Shown: positions 1 through 10,505 of the stretch, piece after piece
How positions within the stretch are numbered: the stretch's first letter is position 1
Layout: the number at the start of each line of letters is the position of its first letter
Origin: Fallopia convolvulus
Lineage: Eukaryota; Streptophyta; Magnoliopsida; Caryophyllales; Polygonaceae
Assembly: GCA_964016875.1 (NCBI GenBank)
Contig: OZ024729.1
Coordinates: 23,580,494-23,644,493, forward strand
Direction: 5' to 3'
DNA: 64,000 nucleotides
Made by a program: the position numbers and the translations under genes
Notes under the pieces: model-generated
What the model saw: only the letters and a program-made list of their open reading frames with translations
Databases searched by the model: none
What the model was told of the DNA's origin: nothing

Positions 1-1746
1 GGAGGACGATGTACGACTTCATGGGGAACTTTGAGCACTACTTTCCTCCACCAAACCGTTGAATCAGCTTGAAGAAGTTTCCTTGTCTTCTGCTTTTAAG
101 ACTTTGTAAGTTTTTATGTTTTTCTTTTCTTGTTTTATTTTTGTTGTTTTCTTTTCTATTTCTTTCCTTCTTCTTATTTTTTTCTTATAGTGGGGACACT
201 GTAATTTTAAGTATGGGGTGGGAGAAAGTGGAAAGACTTGTTGTCTTGTGTTTTGACTAATGTGTTTTATTTGTTTTAAGCAGTTCTTTGTTCCATAATC
301 AAAAAAAATCAAATAAAAAAAAAGAGTTTTTAGAATTGATAGATATCCCTTTCTTAGGTTCTATGATAGTAGTTGCTAGCATGATCATATAATTTCTTAC
401 AAACATGTCTTTGATAGTATAGCCGGATTCTTGTTGTGAAGTTGTTTTTAGGAAGGAATAGCATTTGATGAAATTGAGCACATATACTTTTTAGCATAAG
501 TGATGCAATCCAACAAAACAAAAATCTACCCAGTGAGTTGTTTTTGGCCTTATAGGGAGAACATCAAAAATCCCTCTTCTTTTCTTGTGTGATTTACTCT
601 CTATATGCATATTATCTCTTGGAATTGTGATGGTTATCTATTTCTTGAGACCTATATAAGATTTATAGTTCATTACTTGTGAAAGTCATATGATAGAGAA
701 CTTATTTTTCATAAGCCCTATTAATCCATATCCACCTTTATATTATCCTTCTTTTTTTTGAAACCAACTTGAGCCTGAAGCCTTTTATTTTTAGCTCCAC
801 AAAATTGTTCCCTAGCCGAGATAAGCTTGACCCTATCCGGGGATTAGGACTTAGATTGGAGAGGTATGTTTTGTTGAGTGCAATGTTATGTTTGGTTTGA
901 AATTAAGAGGTTGATGGGAAGGGTAGATTGGAAGTCTCTTGATTTTTAAGTTGTTTAAAGAAAGATATCTTGATAGCAAAAGATGCACAAAAGAAAGTTG
1001 TTAAGAAGAGGAAGAGTACACGATGAAGTTCGTTAACGACTTTTGTGAGTTCGTTAACGAGGCAGCGAGAATGAAATAAGAGAAAAAGGGAAGAAGAAGT
1101 AAGAAGTGCATGTGTGTTTAATAGATGAATATCAGAGATTCTTTTGAGTTGTTTTATGAGACTTTCTAGGATATGATGGGTGAGTGAAAGAATAAGTGCA
1201 TAATGAAGAGAGAGTTTGGTATGTTTTTTATGAGATTTTTTTGTTTATGTGTGAGTTTTTAGGAGTCTTTGATTCCCGGATATTATTAGCACCACATAGC
1301 CAAAATATTTTCCACGCCTTATTGTTTTTACCAAGCCTCATTACAACCCGGCCGAATGGAAGCTTCTATGAAGTTTTTCATTGAGCCTAAGTTCTCTTGA
1401 TGATTTTTGCTTGTTTTGACAAATCTCGGGTGGAGAGTTTGGTGATATAAGTTCCAATTTCTATGAGTTTTTGTATATAAGATGAGTTGAGAGATTGAAT
1501 TTATAAGCCCATACACATTGAGAGTTGAGTGAAACACATTATTATCCCTTGTGAGGTTGGATTGTATTTTCTTATGTCTATTTGGTGCATATATGTGTGA
1601 TGACATTAATAGTCATTTTGTTATTTTTCTTCTATGTGTTGATGTTGTTTTTAGAGGATGGCTGTATCTTGATAAGTATTGTTGTTTGGTTTTGATTATT
1701 GTTTAGTGATTGGTTAAGGATAAGCAAGTCTAAGTATGGGGTATTT
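1..1746 (+). mobile_element. 3' internal region of a Ty3/gypsy LTR retrotransposon (partial)
   Basis: This stretch has no coding potential, but its landmarks match the 3' non-coding tract of Athila/Tat-like plant gypsy elements. A 'GGGGACACTGT...AAGTATGGGG' phrase lies near 190-225. A 'GCTCCACAAAA...ATCCGGGGATTAG' block near 795-850 resembles the one at 9,735-9,790 in the complete element downstream. A purine tract 'AAGTATGGGG' ends about 1,741, immediately before the LTR. The palindrome TCGTTAACGA occurs at about 1,029 and 1,053 and again in the adjoining LTR. The 5' part of the element lies outside the window. The family assignment is inference from these landmarks. Confidence 0.65.
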
Positions 1747-3692
1747 TGTTGTTCGTGTTTTTAGTAGGTTTTCTTAGTTTATTAGGACTAGTTTTGATAA
1801 GTTTAGGGTTAGTTTTGTGTGTTTTTAGATAAGTTTGCATATTTTGTGAAAAGTATGGAAGCTACTCCGTTTTGTGTATTTTTGTAGGTTTTAGCAAGAA
1901 AACGGTGCTGTTTGGAGCTGAATTTGGAATGCTATGGTGAAGGACGAAAGAATACAAGATGAAGAAGTTGAAGTTTGAGTTTTTGAAGTTGAAGTGTTGA
2001 AGAAGCCAAGCCCAGGCTCGTTAACGAGGTTGTAAGGGCTCGTTAACGAGGTTACGAGATAGGTTTTTCGAGAGATCTTGGTGATGTCCTACCGATCCTG
2101 TGCGGGAATTTATTCCGTGTCGGTAGAATGTTTTTAATGAGTTTTAGGGTTATTATATTATGTATTTTAGGTTATGATATCTTTCTAGATTTTATTTCTA
2201 TCTTTTTAGAATTATTTTCTATCTTTTAGGAAAGTTTTTTATCTTCTAGCCTTTTATTTTTCTAGCCTTATTAGTATAAATACCCTTCTTTATAGCTTAG
2301 AAAGAGAGTAGCAAGTAGAGAAGAAGGAAGAGCCGAGAGAGAGAGAAGAGTCGGGACGTGAAGATCACGGTGGACGAGAGTTGTCGGGGTCGCTAATCAC
2401 GGTTTTCGATTCGGTGTTTTGTATTTTTTTCGGTTTCTTCTGGATTCTGTAAGACGATTATTTTTCTTATTAATTTGAAGTAGTTGTTTTGTTTTCAATG
2501 TTTTCTTTTGTTGAATTTATTTGCTTCTTAGTTATGAGTAGTGAGTAGTTTTCTTATCTAGGGTCGGGGTTGAAACCCGACATAGTTATGCATGGTTTGA
2601 TGAGTAAGATGATGTGTTGAATGCCTTATATCTATTTTTTTGAGATTGCTTGTTGTGTTTATGCCAAGATGAGAGTCAATTAAGGTAATTTGAGTTTTTA
2701 ACTTGATTGAAAGAGAAAGTTATAGACTTGAAGCTTGATATTGTTTGAATACGAAAGTTTCGAGCTTTAGATCCAAAACAAGTGATTGAGTGAATTAATT
2801 TTATGAGAGTAGATTAAGGCTCCGTTCGGCAACGCTTATTTGGATACTTATAAGTACCTAGTTATTTATATGGAAAAAATAATCTCCGGTTTACGTGTTC
2901 GGCAAAATTTGCTTATGTGAAATAAGTTACTTATATCCGATACTTATCTGCTGAAAAAATAATCAACACCCCCCAACCTTATGTCAAATAAGCTAACTTT
3001 TCTATCAAAATATAAGTAAGTGGGACCCACATGATTTCCCAATTAAAATTTATTTTTTATTTTTTTACCCTTCATTAAGCCATTTTTAGTAATTTTACAC
3101 CTCATGCTTAAAATATCAGCAATTAAGTTTACCGAACACATTTCGAATTATTTGGAAAATAAACAACTCATATCAGTATCTCATATCAGCATCCACGATC
3201 AACATCAACAACCATAAGTATCAGCATCAACATCAACATCAGCATCAACACCGATAAGTACCGATTTACCGAACGGAGCCTAATTTGCTTGCTAGTCAAT
3301 GAAAGTTGATGAACTTATCTATTTAAAGGCATGATCTTTTATCTTCTTACGAGTTTATATGCATGACTATGTTGTGGTAACCCTTGTCCTAGATCTTTGT
3401 TTTTATTTGAATTCTCCTAGATTATATTCGTTACTGAGTTCGTAGCCTCGGTACCGAACCTGTTTAGTTCGTTAGTGATTAGTTAGTTTTTTGCGGTGGT
3501 TCATTAACGACCCTGACAAAGTTGTTAACGAGTCTGGTCATGAGTGTTTTGATTGTGTTTGTTTAATTTTTATTATTAGTAGTCGATAGATAAACAAACC
3601 TTGCTTCTAGTGGAACGATCCTGACTCCCCTATACTCAGCGGGGTCTTGACTTATAAATTTATTTGTTGTCCAGAGTAAAGGCCCGTCAACA
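1747..3692 (+). mobile_element. 3' LTR of the gypsy element, carrying a nested MITE
   Basis: The LTR starts TGTTGTTCG just after the purine tract and can be closed at ...CGTCAACA, giving a TGTTG/CAACA inverted terminus. The partner LTR is outside the window, so both ends are inferred. A 463-bp MITE accounts for part of the length. A TATA-like box (AGTATAAATACCC) lies near 2,271. A 'GGAACGATCCTGACTCCCCTATACT' type U5 phrase near 3,612 is typical of this LTR class. TCGTTAACGA repeats occur near 2,025-2,055, with a decayed copy near 3,500. Confidence 0.6.
2818..3280. mobile_element. PIF/Harbinger (Tourist-like) MITE
   Basis: The terminal inverted repeats are GGCTCCGTTCGGCAA at the left and the reverse complement of TTTACCGAACGGAGCC at the right. 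They are flanked by TAA target duplications (2,815-2,817 and 3,281-3,283). A three-base TAA/TTA duplication is the signature of PIF/Harbinger elements. There is no transposase, so it is non-autonomous. The right half holds a short run of ATCAGCATCAACATCAACA-type repeats (about 3,170-3,250). It sits inside the gypsy LTR and is therefore younger than it. Confidence 0.9.
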
Positions 3693-4287
3693 AGATGTCA
3701 CTTTCACGTGTGCCAGTTCACATCCAAGGAAACTCTCGTCTTCTTAGTTCCCTTGTCTTGGGAACTCTCTTGACTTGAGGGAATCCTGTTCTCTCTAGCT
3801 AGTTCTCATTTCGTGGGAAATTTTGGTTCACTCAGTTCCCTACTCCTTGGCAACACTGGTTCACTCTAAGGTTGATCGCATCTTGATCGAGTTCCCTTGA
3901 CATGGGAACTTTCGTTGCCTCATTTCCCATGCCCTAGGAACTTGTTTCTCCGTATCTTTGCTCAACGACGCGCAACCTATATACTTAGAAATACTTGACA
4001 AAGAACATTAGTTCCTATGACATTTTTCATTATCAAAACTGAGGACGTTGTTCCAGTGTTAATGAACATGAGTTCCTAGCACCGACTCAATACCTCCACG
4101 AGGCACACTTTTAGGAGGACATTGGCAAACAATTTAGACATATTATTCTATATAAAGTCTTTAATTCGGCCTTTGGAAGACACATCCTCTTAGATTCATA
4201 ACTTGTACACTCACACTTTCACTCTTTCTCTTGAGCTCATCATCTCCTAGAGATCTAAGTTTGTAATTACATACTAGTTAGACCTGT
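3693..4287. other. LTR-like or promoter-like stretch, unassigned
   Basis: No ORF is present. The block contains repeated GTTCCCT...GGGAACT motifs, a TATA-like box (CTATATAAAG, about 4,150) and a pyrimidine-rich 3' part. This resembles a copia-type LTR U3-R, but no TG/CA ends or target duplication could be fixed, so the assignment is weak. Confidence 0.3.
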
Positions 4288-4383
4288 AGTTAATGAGAGC
4301 AATAAACGGTGACAAAACCCAATCTTATATATATATATATATATAAGATTAGGTTTTGTCACCGTTTATTGCTCTCATTAACT
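4288..4383. repeat. 96-bp near-perfect inverted repeat (hairpin)
   Basis: Two arms of about 40-48 bases, beginning AGTTAATGAGAGCAATAAAC and ending with its reverse complement, meet in an (AT)n centre. Only one extra C was seen in the left arm. The sequence could fold into a long hairpin. No protein is encoded. It may be a foldback element, the product of an inverted duplication, or a small-RNA precursor; the sequence cannot decide. Confidence 0.9.
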
Positions 4384-5280
4384 ATACTCACAATAATACC
4401 TATATAATTATAATTGGCAATAACAAATCAAAAAGCATTCTATAGCATATTGGTGAGAGTGTTTTCCCAAAAACTTATAGATCATGAGTTCAAATCTCTT
4501 AGATACACTATTTTAGTTCAATTTTCTCTTCCATGACATCTATCTACTCATTAATTTCCCGAACACATATTTCATGGATTCAAATGTTTTAGATGCAATA
4601 TTTTGAATATTATTTTTTATTCTATGTCATCTATCTACTCATTAGTTTTCCCATTAAATTAATAAAAATAACTTTTATTAATTTCCCCATACTTATATTT
4701 TATCTAACTATCATCATACAAAAATTGACAATCAAAACCCATCATTATTGAGAAATTCAATTGATAAGAATTAAAATAAGAATAAATATTTTATTTATTT
4801 TCTATACTTATATAAGAAAAAAATTCATTAATTTCGTCACACTTATATTTTATCTAACTATCACCATAAAAAGTTTTGGCAATTAAAGCCTATCTTTGTT
4901 GAAAAATTGATAAGAATTAAAATAAGAAGAACTGTTTTATAAATTTTCCTATGCTTATATTCTGTCTAAGTATTACCATAAATATTTTTGGCAATCAAAG
5001 CCCATCACTATCGAGAAATATTTTTTTTTGTATATTTGGTTTTCATTTCCTATCAAATCAAAAATATTTCTTCAGGTCATGGTGATTATATATAAACCAC
5101 AAGGTTAATATTTAATCTATATAATATCATTTTATACATAATTTTTCAATTAAACATTTGTAACCATATTTTTTTTAAAAATCCCTTTTGCGATGTAAAT
5201 CCATTGTATTATATAAGTTAGGAAGCTTAAAAATGAAAAAAACAAATTACACTAAACATAAACATATATGATTATATGAA

Positions 5281-5311
<31 letters not shown>

Positions 5312-5802
5312 CACTTTTGAATAAAATTAAAAAAATATGTGATAAGAATTAATATTTTCTTGATGGTTGAAATTTTGAAATAATTTGTTATGTGCATAAT
5401 AAGTTATTATGGATCAATATATTTATGAACTTTTTTACCCCTCCACATAATTGAAACTATTGTTAAAATTTGAATCGTGTATAAACACCCAACACCAAGA
5501 ACCCAAATTAAAATGCTATAGCACACAGAATAAAATTGCTCAAATGAGCTCTGAATACTGATGTTTGCTAATTATTATTGATTAATATCCCATATATGTT
5601 AATTGCAAATATTATTTTTGTAGACCCTCACATTCTCAAATTTTCATCTCATTCAAAGGAATTAATTAAGAATATAAATGCAATTTAAAGGTGAAAGAGA
5701 AATTAACACCCATTCAAATTTTGTACAACACATACACACTAATCTAACGTTTATCCCTAAAATCTTATAATTACTTCAATTGGTCCTCAAACCTTATTTA
5801 TA
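4384..5802. repeat. AT-rich intergenic DNA with degenerate tandem repeats
   Basis: No gene is visible. Between about 4,520 and 5,030 a unit containing 'CTTATATTTTATCTAACTATCA' recurs at about 4,690, 4,840 and 4,950. It is followed each time by GACAATCAAA/GGCAATTAAA-type text and by TTGATAAGAATTAAAATAAG, so this is a decayed tandem array of uneven period. A related pair, 'CATCTATCTACTCATTA', occurs near 4,538 and 4,626. A pure (AT)n run spans 5,281-5,307. The last 5 bases (5,803-5,807, TAGTG) are the target duplication of the next element. Confidence 0.7.
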
Positions 5803-5807
5803 TAGTG

Positions 5808-7277
5808 TGATAGCATGCATTTAGGTGTTAGTTTTAGAGCATATTTATCTTTAAATCTTAGGAAGTTGCATTCATTTTGCTTAGTTTTTGTAGTTTTTGC
5901 ATTCCGGTGTCTACTCTTGTGTTTTCGTGTTTTTCGATCGTTTTAAGGAGTAAGGATTGGTTAAGTTGAAGGATTCAAGATTTGAAGTATTCAAGTGTAT
6001 TTTCCAAGGATATTCAAGTCATTTCTGATGATCATTAAGACCCAAGAGGTTGGGGAAAAGAACGCTTAAATCCGGGCCATCCATTGAAGTTGTTGTTTCG
6101 ACACCACTTTCTTGTGATACATCTTTCGGGAGTTACGGTGATCGGATAAAGCTAAATTTGGTATCATTGGAAAGCTAAATCAAAGAGATACAATTCATGT
6201 TTTTACTGCGAGTTCAAATTCCAACTCTAAGTGGGTCAAAATCACCTCCGAAAGTATCGTCAGGATGTTGTCGGGAGAAGACCCGGGATCGTGGTTCACC
6301 AACCCGCGCCCGCGGTTTCAAGGTCACAACAACATCATCTCAGTTGGGTAAACCGCGCCCGCGGTTCACTACCCCGCGCCCACGGATGTCAATGTCGGTG
6401 ATCCGAGACGGGATTATATCTATCTTTTAATATTTTGTTTCTTTTCTTTTTACTACATGTTTTGAGTTGGATATTTAAGCCTTGTTTTCACCTTTGTTAG
6501 AATATCTTGAGACCTAATTTCTATTATTCTAGTTTGTATTCTCCCTATGGAGAACTAAACTCCTTTGATTCTATTCAAGTTGAAGCTTTCAGTTTCAAAT
6601 TTATTGTGAGATTCTACAATTCAGGTTTATTTATACATGTTATTTTAATTCTCTTGTGCTTAATTAATATTGATTTCTACTTGATTGATCACCTTGTTGG
6701 AATTAATACTCTCTATTGCTAGATCTAGGTTTTCTCATAGTAAAACCTAATCTTTGTAGCAACTCAATGTTTTTAGGACTCGTTGGACTAAAACCATTGA
6801 GAAAGAGATTTGATTGCATGCTTATTGTTTGACTCGTTGGAACTCAATTTGCATGTATCCTGCATATCCTTGCTCTTACTGCTAGTGTCATTATTATTCA
6901 TGATCCTTTCATGTTTGTTTCGATATTAAGTATTTGCATGACCCGTTGGCTTGTTTATTATATCTGATCAGGATAGGAATAACTAAAGGAAATAACTTGT
7001 TTGAATCTATGATGAATAACTTGATGATGAAAGTGGATGCTTGAATAGGATTGTCTTCCTATATTGATAAAAACTCAATCTTTTCTTTGTTTACTTGCTT
7101 TGAATTCCCTAGTTTTAGTTTACAATTCAAAAATCCCCTCTTTATTACTACCGAGTTGATAATAATATAACTTTGAATTACAAGTGTCTCTTGGGTTCGA
7201 CCCCAACTTACCAGCTATACTAGTTATGTAACTAAGCATTTATATTTTGATTTGGCACGACGACTTTCAGCCAGTCA
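5808..7277 (+). mobile_element. 5' LTR
   Basis: It runs from TGATAGCATGC to ...CAGCCAGTCA, about 1,470 bases. The central part (about 6,290-6,390) is unusually GC-rich, with three copies of CGCGCCC[GA]CGG. A TATA-like ATATTTAAG lies near 6,471. The U5 carries 'CTCTTGGGTTCGACCCC', common in this LTR class. The ORFs at 6,197-6,430 and 6,507-6,722 look like chance reading frames within the LTR; the second recurs at 11,198-11,413 only because the LTRs are copies. Confidence 0.93.
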
Positions 7278-7282
7278 AATTT

Positions 7283-7300
7283 TGGCGCCGTTGCCGGGGA
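7283..7300 (+). promoter_or_regulatory. Primer binding site (tRNA-Asp type)
   Basis: TGGCGCCGTTGCCGGGGA lies 5 bases after the 5' LTR. It is the standard tRNA-Asp-complementary primer site of many plant Athila/Tat gypsy elements. Confidence 0.93.
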
Positions 7301-7381
7301 CACTTTTTTTAATTCTAAGTTCTTATTTTTATCAGCTTTTGTGTGGACCTGTCTTACGGTCCACACTTGTACTACTAATCA

Positions 7382-8098
7382 ATGGCTATGGTTGGAAGTA
7401 GACAACTACACGATGAACATTTTCATGTGTACTTCTCTAGAGTGCAACAATATTTTCATACACTTGGTACTTGGGGCTATCACCCTTGTGAGAGGGAATT
7501 ATGTCAGTGCATCCTAGATGGGATGAATTATGAGACTCTACAGTTGGCTGAGTACATGAGCAATTATAGGTTATGGTGTATGGTACCAGAAGAGTGTTGG
7601 GATTTCTTTTGCTACATGAGTTATTAGAGTGAGCTGGTTGAACAACATCCACCGATGCTCCATCCAATTGAGAACTCCTCTTTTAATGCCGAGGAGATGT
7701 TTGCAAAGCTTGCTAACATAGTAGACCAGTTGGGACAGAACACTCAGACTAATGTCAAGAACATGGAGACTCAGATTAGTCAAATGGTCACTATTGTGAA
7801 TAGACTGGAAGCAAGAGACTTTGGGAATTTGCCTTCTCAACCCATACACCCGATGGAGAATGTGAGTGCCATTACATTGAGGAGCGAGAAGGAGGTGATC
7901 AAAGACGATCTTAATTCTGGTGATGATCCGCAACTGTTGTTGGACATATGCGATCGTGGATCTGCCCCAGAAGCTGATGATGATTATGTACATCCCGTCT
8001 TTCCTCCTCTTGGCTCTCATAAGTCAATTCTCCTACATCCCGAGGCACTCAAGGACACTACAAAGCCTATAGAACCAAGTGAGCCTAAAACCAAGTGA
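7382..8098 (+). pseudogene. gag-derived ORF with one internal stop
   Basis: One reading frame of about 239 codons is interrupted only by a TAG at 7,625-7,627; the parts before and after it are in the same frame. The first part reads like the C-terminal half of a gag capsid (pattern ...ILDGMNYETLQLAEYM...WDFFCYM). The second part has a helical stretch (NIVDQLGQNTQTNVKNME), RLEARDFGNLPSQP and NVSAITLRSEKEV, the hallmark linker between gag and protease in Athila/Tat-type elements. A further reading frame (8,079-8,372) overlaps its end but is not recognisable. It would be a structural protein of retrotransposon particles if read through. It may be dead, or TAG read-through may be tolerated. Confidence 0.75.
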
Positions 8099-8552
8099 GC
8101 CTAAGATTGATGCTAGAGATTACATGGAGTTCATCTTTGGTAAGAGTGGTAATGTTGATGAGTTCTTTGATCCATATTGTAAGTATTCTTTAACTCTATC
8201 ACTTGTGTTGAATTTGTTTGAGCATATGCCATCTCATGAAAATTGGTCTCACAAGTTTGATAAGTTGAAGCAGTTTTTAAATGGGTTATTATTGAATTTG
8301 AATTTATCCTTGTGCTACTTATGTTTTTGTGAGATGTGTTCACAGGCTTTTGACAGGTTGTTAAGGGCATAGACAATGTCTAATCCTGTGAATTCATTGC
8401 TCTCCATCTATCTTGTGTCTTCAGCACCAGACCGTTGCTACTTTTAACCTCCTCCATATTCAAAAGAGTAGATGACTTTGTGAGTGTTTTCTCCTCCTTT
8501 CTCTTTTATTTTATACATTGGGGACAATGTATTGTTCAAGTATGAGGGAGGG

Positions 8553-9129
8553 CAGGCCCGTCTCAATATTTTTGGGGGCCCTGTTCTAAATTATTAAAAT
8601 TTTAAATTTAAAAAAAATTATTATATTAATATTTTGTACGTAAATTTAGTTTTGATACATGATACTAATTTAAGAATAGATTTTTTTATTGTATTTTATA
8701 ATTTTAAAATCATTGATTATTTATCAAAATTAAAATATTAAATATACTTAATTGTTCAAAATATTACTGACAAGAAATTAAATACAATCCCTCTCTTAAA
8801 AATTATCAAAATCAAAATGATGAAAAGAAAGGAGTTTTAACAAGCAAGAGCCTCTCAAGAGAATAGGATTTTGTATTTAAGAAATAAAGGAGAGGGAGAC
8901 AACTGTAACTCTGTAAGTACGTATTTGTGGAAAACTAAAATATACAAACGGATTAAAAGAGCACGCGCAGCGCTCGAACACGGAGCTATCTCCTACCCTT
9001 CCATGCACACTTCCATCTAGGCTATTTTGTCTATTTTAAATATAACAGTGTTTTTAGTATATATTGGGCCCTTATTTTTTTGGGGCCCTGTGCAATTGGG
9101 CCTCTTGCACGCCCTTATCTACGGGCCTG
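8553..9129. mobile_element. Non-autonomous hAT transposon (577 bp)
   Basis: The terminal inverted repeat CAGGCCCGT/ACGGGCCTG is flanked by a perfect 8-base target duplication AGGGAGGG (8,545-8,552 and 9,130-9,137), diagnostic of the hAT superfamily. The same-orientation motif TTTTTGGGG(G)CCCTGT occurs just inside both ends (about 8,569 and 9,075). There is no ORF. Removing the element and one duplication restores the gypsy phrase TATGAGGGAGGGGAACATT. Confidence 0.95.
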
Positions 9130-10480
9130 AGGGAGGGGAACATTTCAATGCTAGTATAGTTGTGCATTGCATATAGTTTAAATTCTTGCAAAGCATGTCT
9201 AAATTTTTGCATTCATAATTGCATATAAAAAACAAAAAAAAAATCAGAAAAATTGAAAAAAAAAATACCAAAAATATCATGCATTTTAGGATTGTCATAT
9301 TTTCCCAAGCAAAAGAACCACTTGTCCTCTAATATATTTGATGATGATTTTTGCCCCTTAACTTGCTTGGATTGCTTGAAGCTTGATAATGTTTATTTAT
9401 TTATGAGCATGATTGATTATTTGATTGAGCATGTATATCCTTGAGATCTAAGTTACACGGAAGTTCTAGGCAAATTTTACCTTGTGAGATTATTTTTGGC
9501 CTTTCTAGGACTACACATTTATGAGTCCTCTTTTTCATTGTGTGTTCTCACTTTGATTGCTTTCTCTAGAACTTGCATTTAAATATCTTTTTCAAGGGTG
9601 CATTCATGACTTTTGCATATGACATTAAAATGATTGAGGCATTGTTTTATTAGCCTACTATTCCTTTATCCACCCTTACATATGTTCCTTTTTTTAATCC
9701 CCTTTCTAAGCCTTAATACCCTTATTTTTGGAAGCTCCACAAAATAAATCCGAGCCTTATATAATCCTGATCCATCCGGGAATTAGATTTGTACTTGATT
9801 TGTTTTGTGGTTGTGAGGCAAGTGTGGGGGAGTTGAAAGAGTAATTGGTCGATGAATATTTGAATTTGGAAATGAGGGTGAAACGAAAAACAATGAGCTT
9901 TAAAATTGAAGTCTTCAATTGGTTGAAAAGAAAAAAATTATATGAGAGTTGAAGCAATAAGAAGAAGAAAAAAGAATGAAAGTGAATGAAAAAAAGAGAA
10001 GATCAAATGGAGTTAACAGAGTAGAAGTTGGGAAAGAAAAAGAATTGAAGTTTGGTGTTGATTTAGAATTGAGTGGAATCTTGATTCCCGGATTTACCCA
10101 CAAGACCAAATGATTCCCTACCAAATTCTTATTACCTTGGCCCCATTACAACCCTCAAAAGACCTCATGATTTTTGTTGCATGCATAGTATCTAGCGGTG
10201 GAGATCTAGAACATTGATGCAAGCTTATGGTAGCTAGGCTTTCAAAGTTGAGTTTGAGCCAAACTCATTTATCTATAAACACATGAGTGAGAGGGAAAAC
10301 ACAAAATCCTAGTGAGGTTTAGAATGGATGTGTTTGCTTGATCTATTTGGATGCCACAATACATGCTATGATGTCGATTATTGAATCATGTCTCTTGTTA
10401 TTCTTGCTTAAGCATTTATCAAAGTGGATGCATGAATTGCTTGTTTGTGGGGTGTTAAATCTATTTCTTGCTTGAGGACA

Positions 10481-10505
10481 AGCAATGTTTAAGCATGGGG
10501 GAATT
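10481..10505 (+). promoter_or_regulatory. Polypurine tract region
   Basis: The text 'GAGGACAAGCAATG...AAGCATGGGGGAATT' ends at the first base of the 3' LTR. The G-run is the likely plus-strand primer. The wording is characteristic of plant Athila/Tat-like elements. Confidence 0.85.

Noticed and set aside
69..312. Overlapping short reading frames on both strands near the left edge
   Set aside because: They are T-rich or A-rich low-complexity frames in a non-coding gypsy 3' region, with no motif and no sister conservation visible.
3170..3250. Clustered ATCAGCATCAACATC repeats that could suggest a CRISPR-like or satellite array
   Set aside because: They are a short microsatellite inside a Harbinger MITE; there are no spacers, and the genome is a plant's.
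6507..6722. 71-codon ORF repeated almost unchanged at 11,198-11,413
   Set aside because: The repetition is explained by both copies lying in the two LTRs of one element; the frame has no recognised domain.
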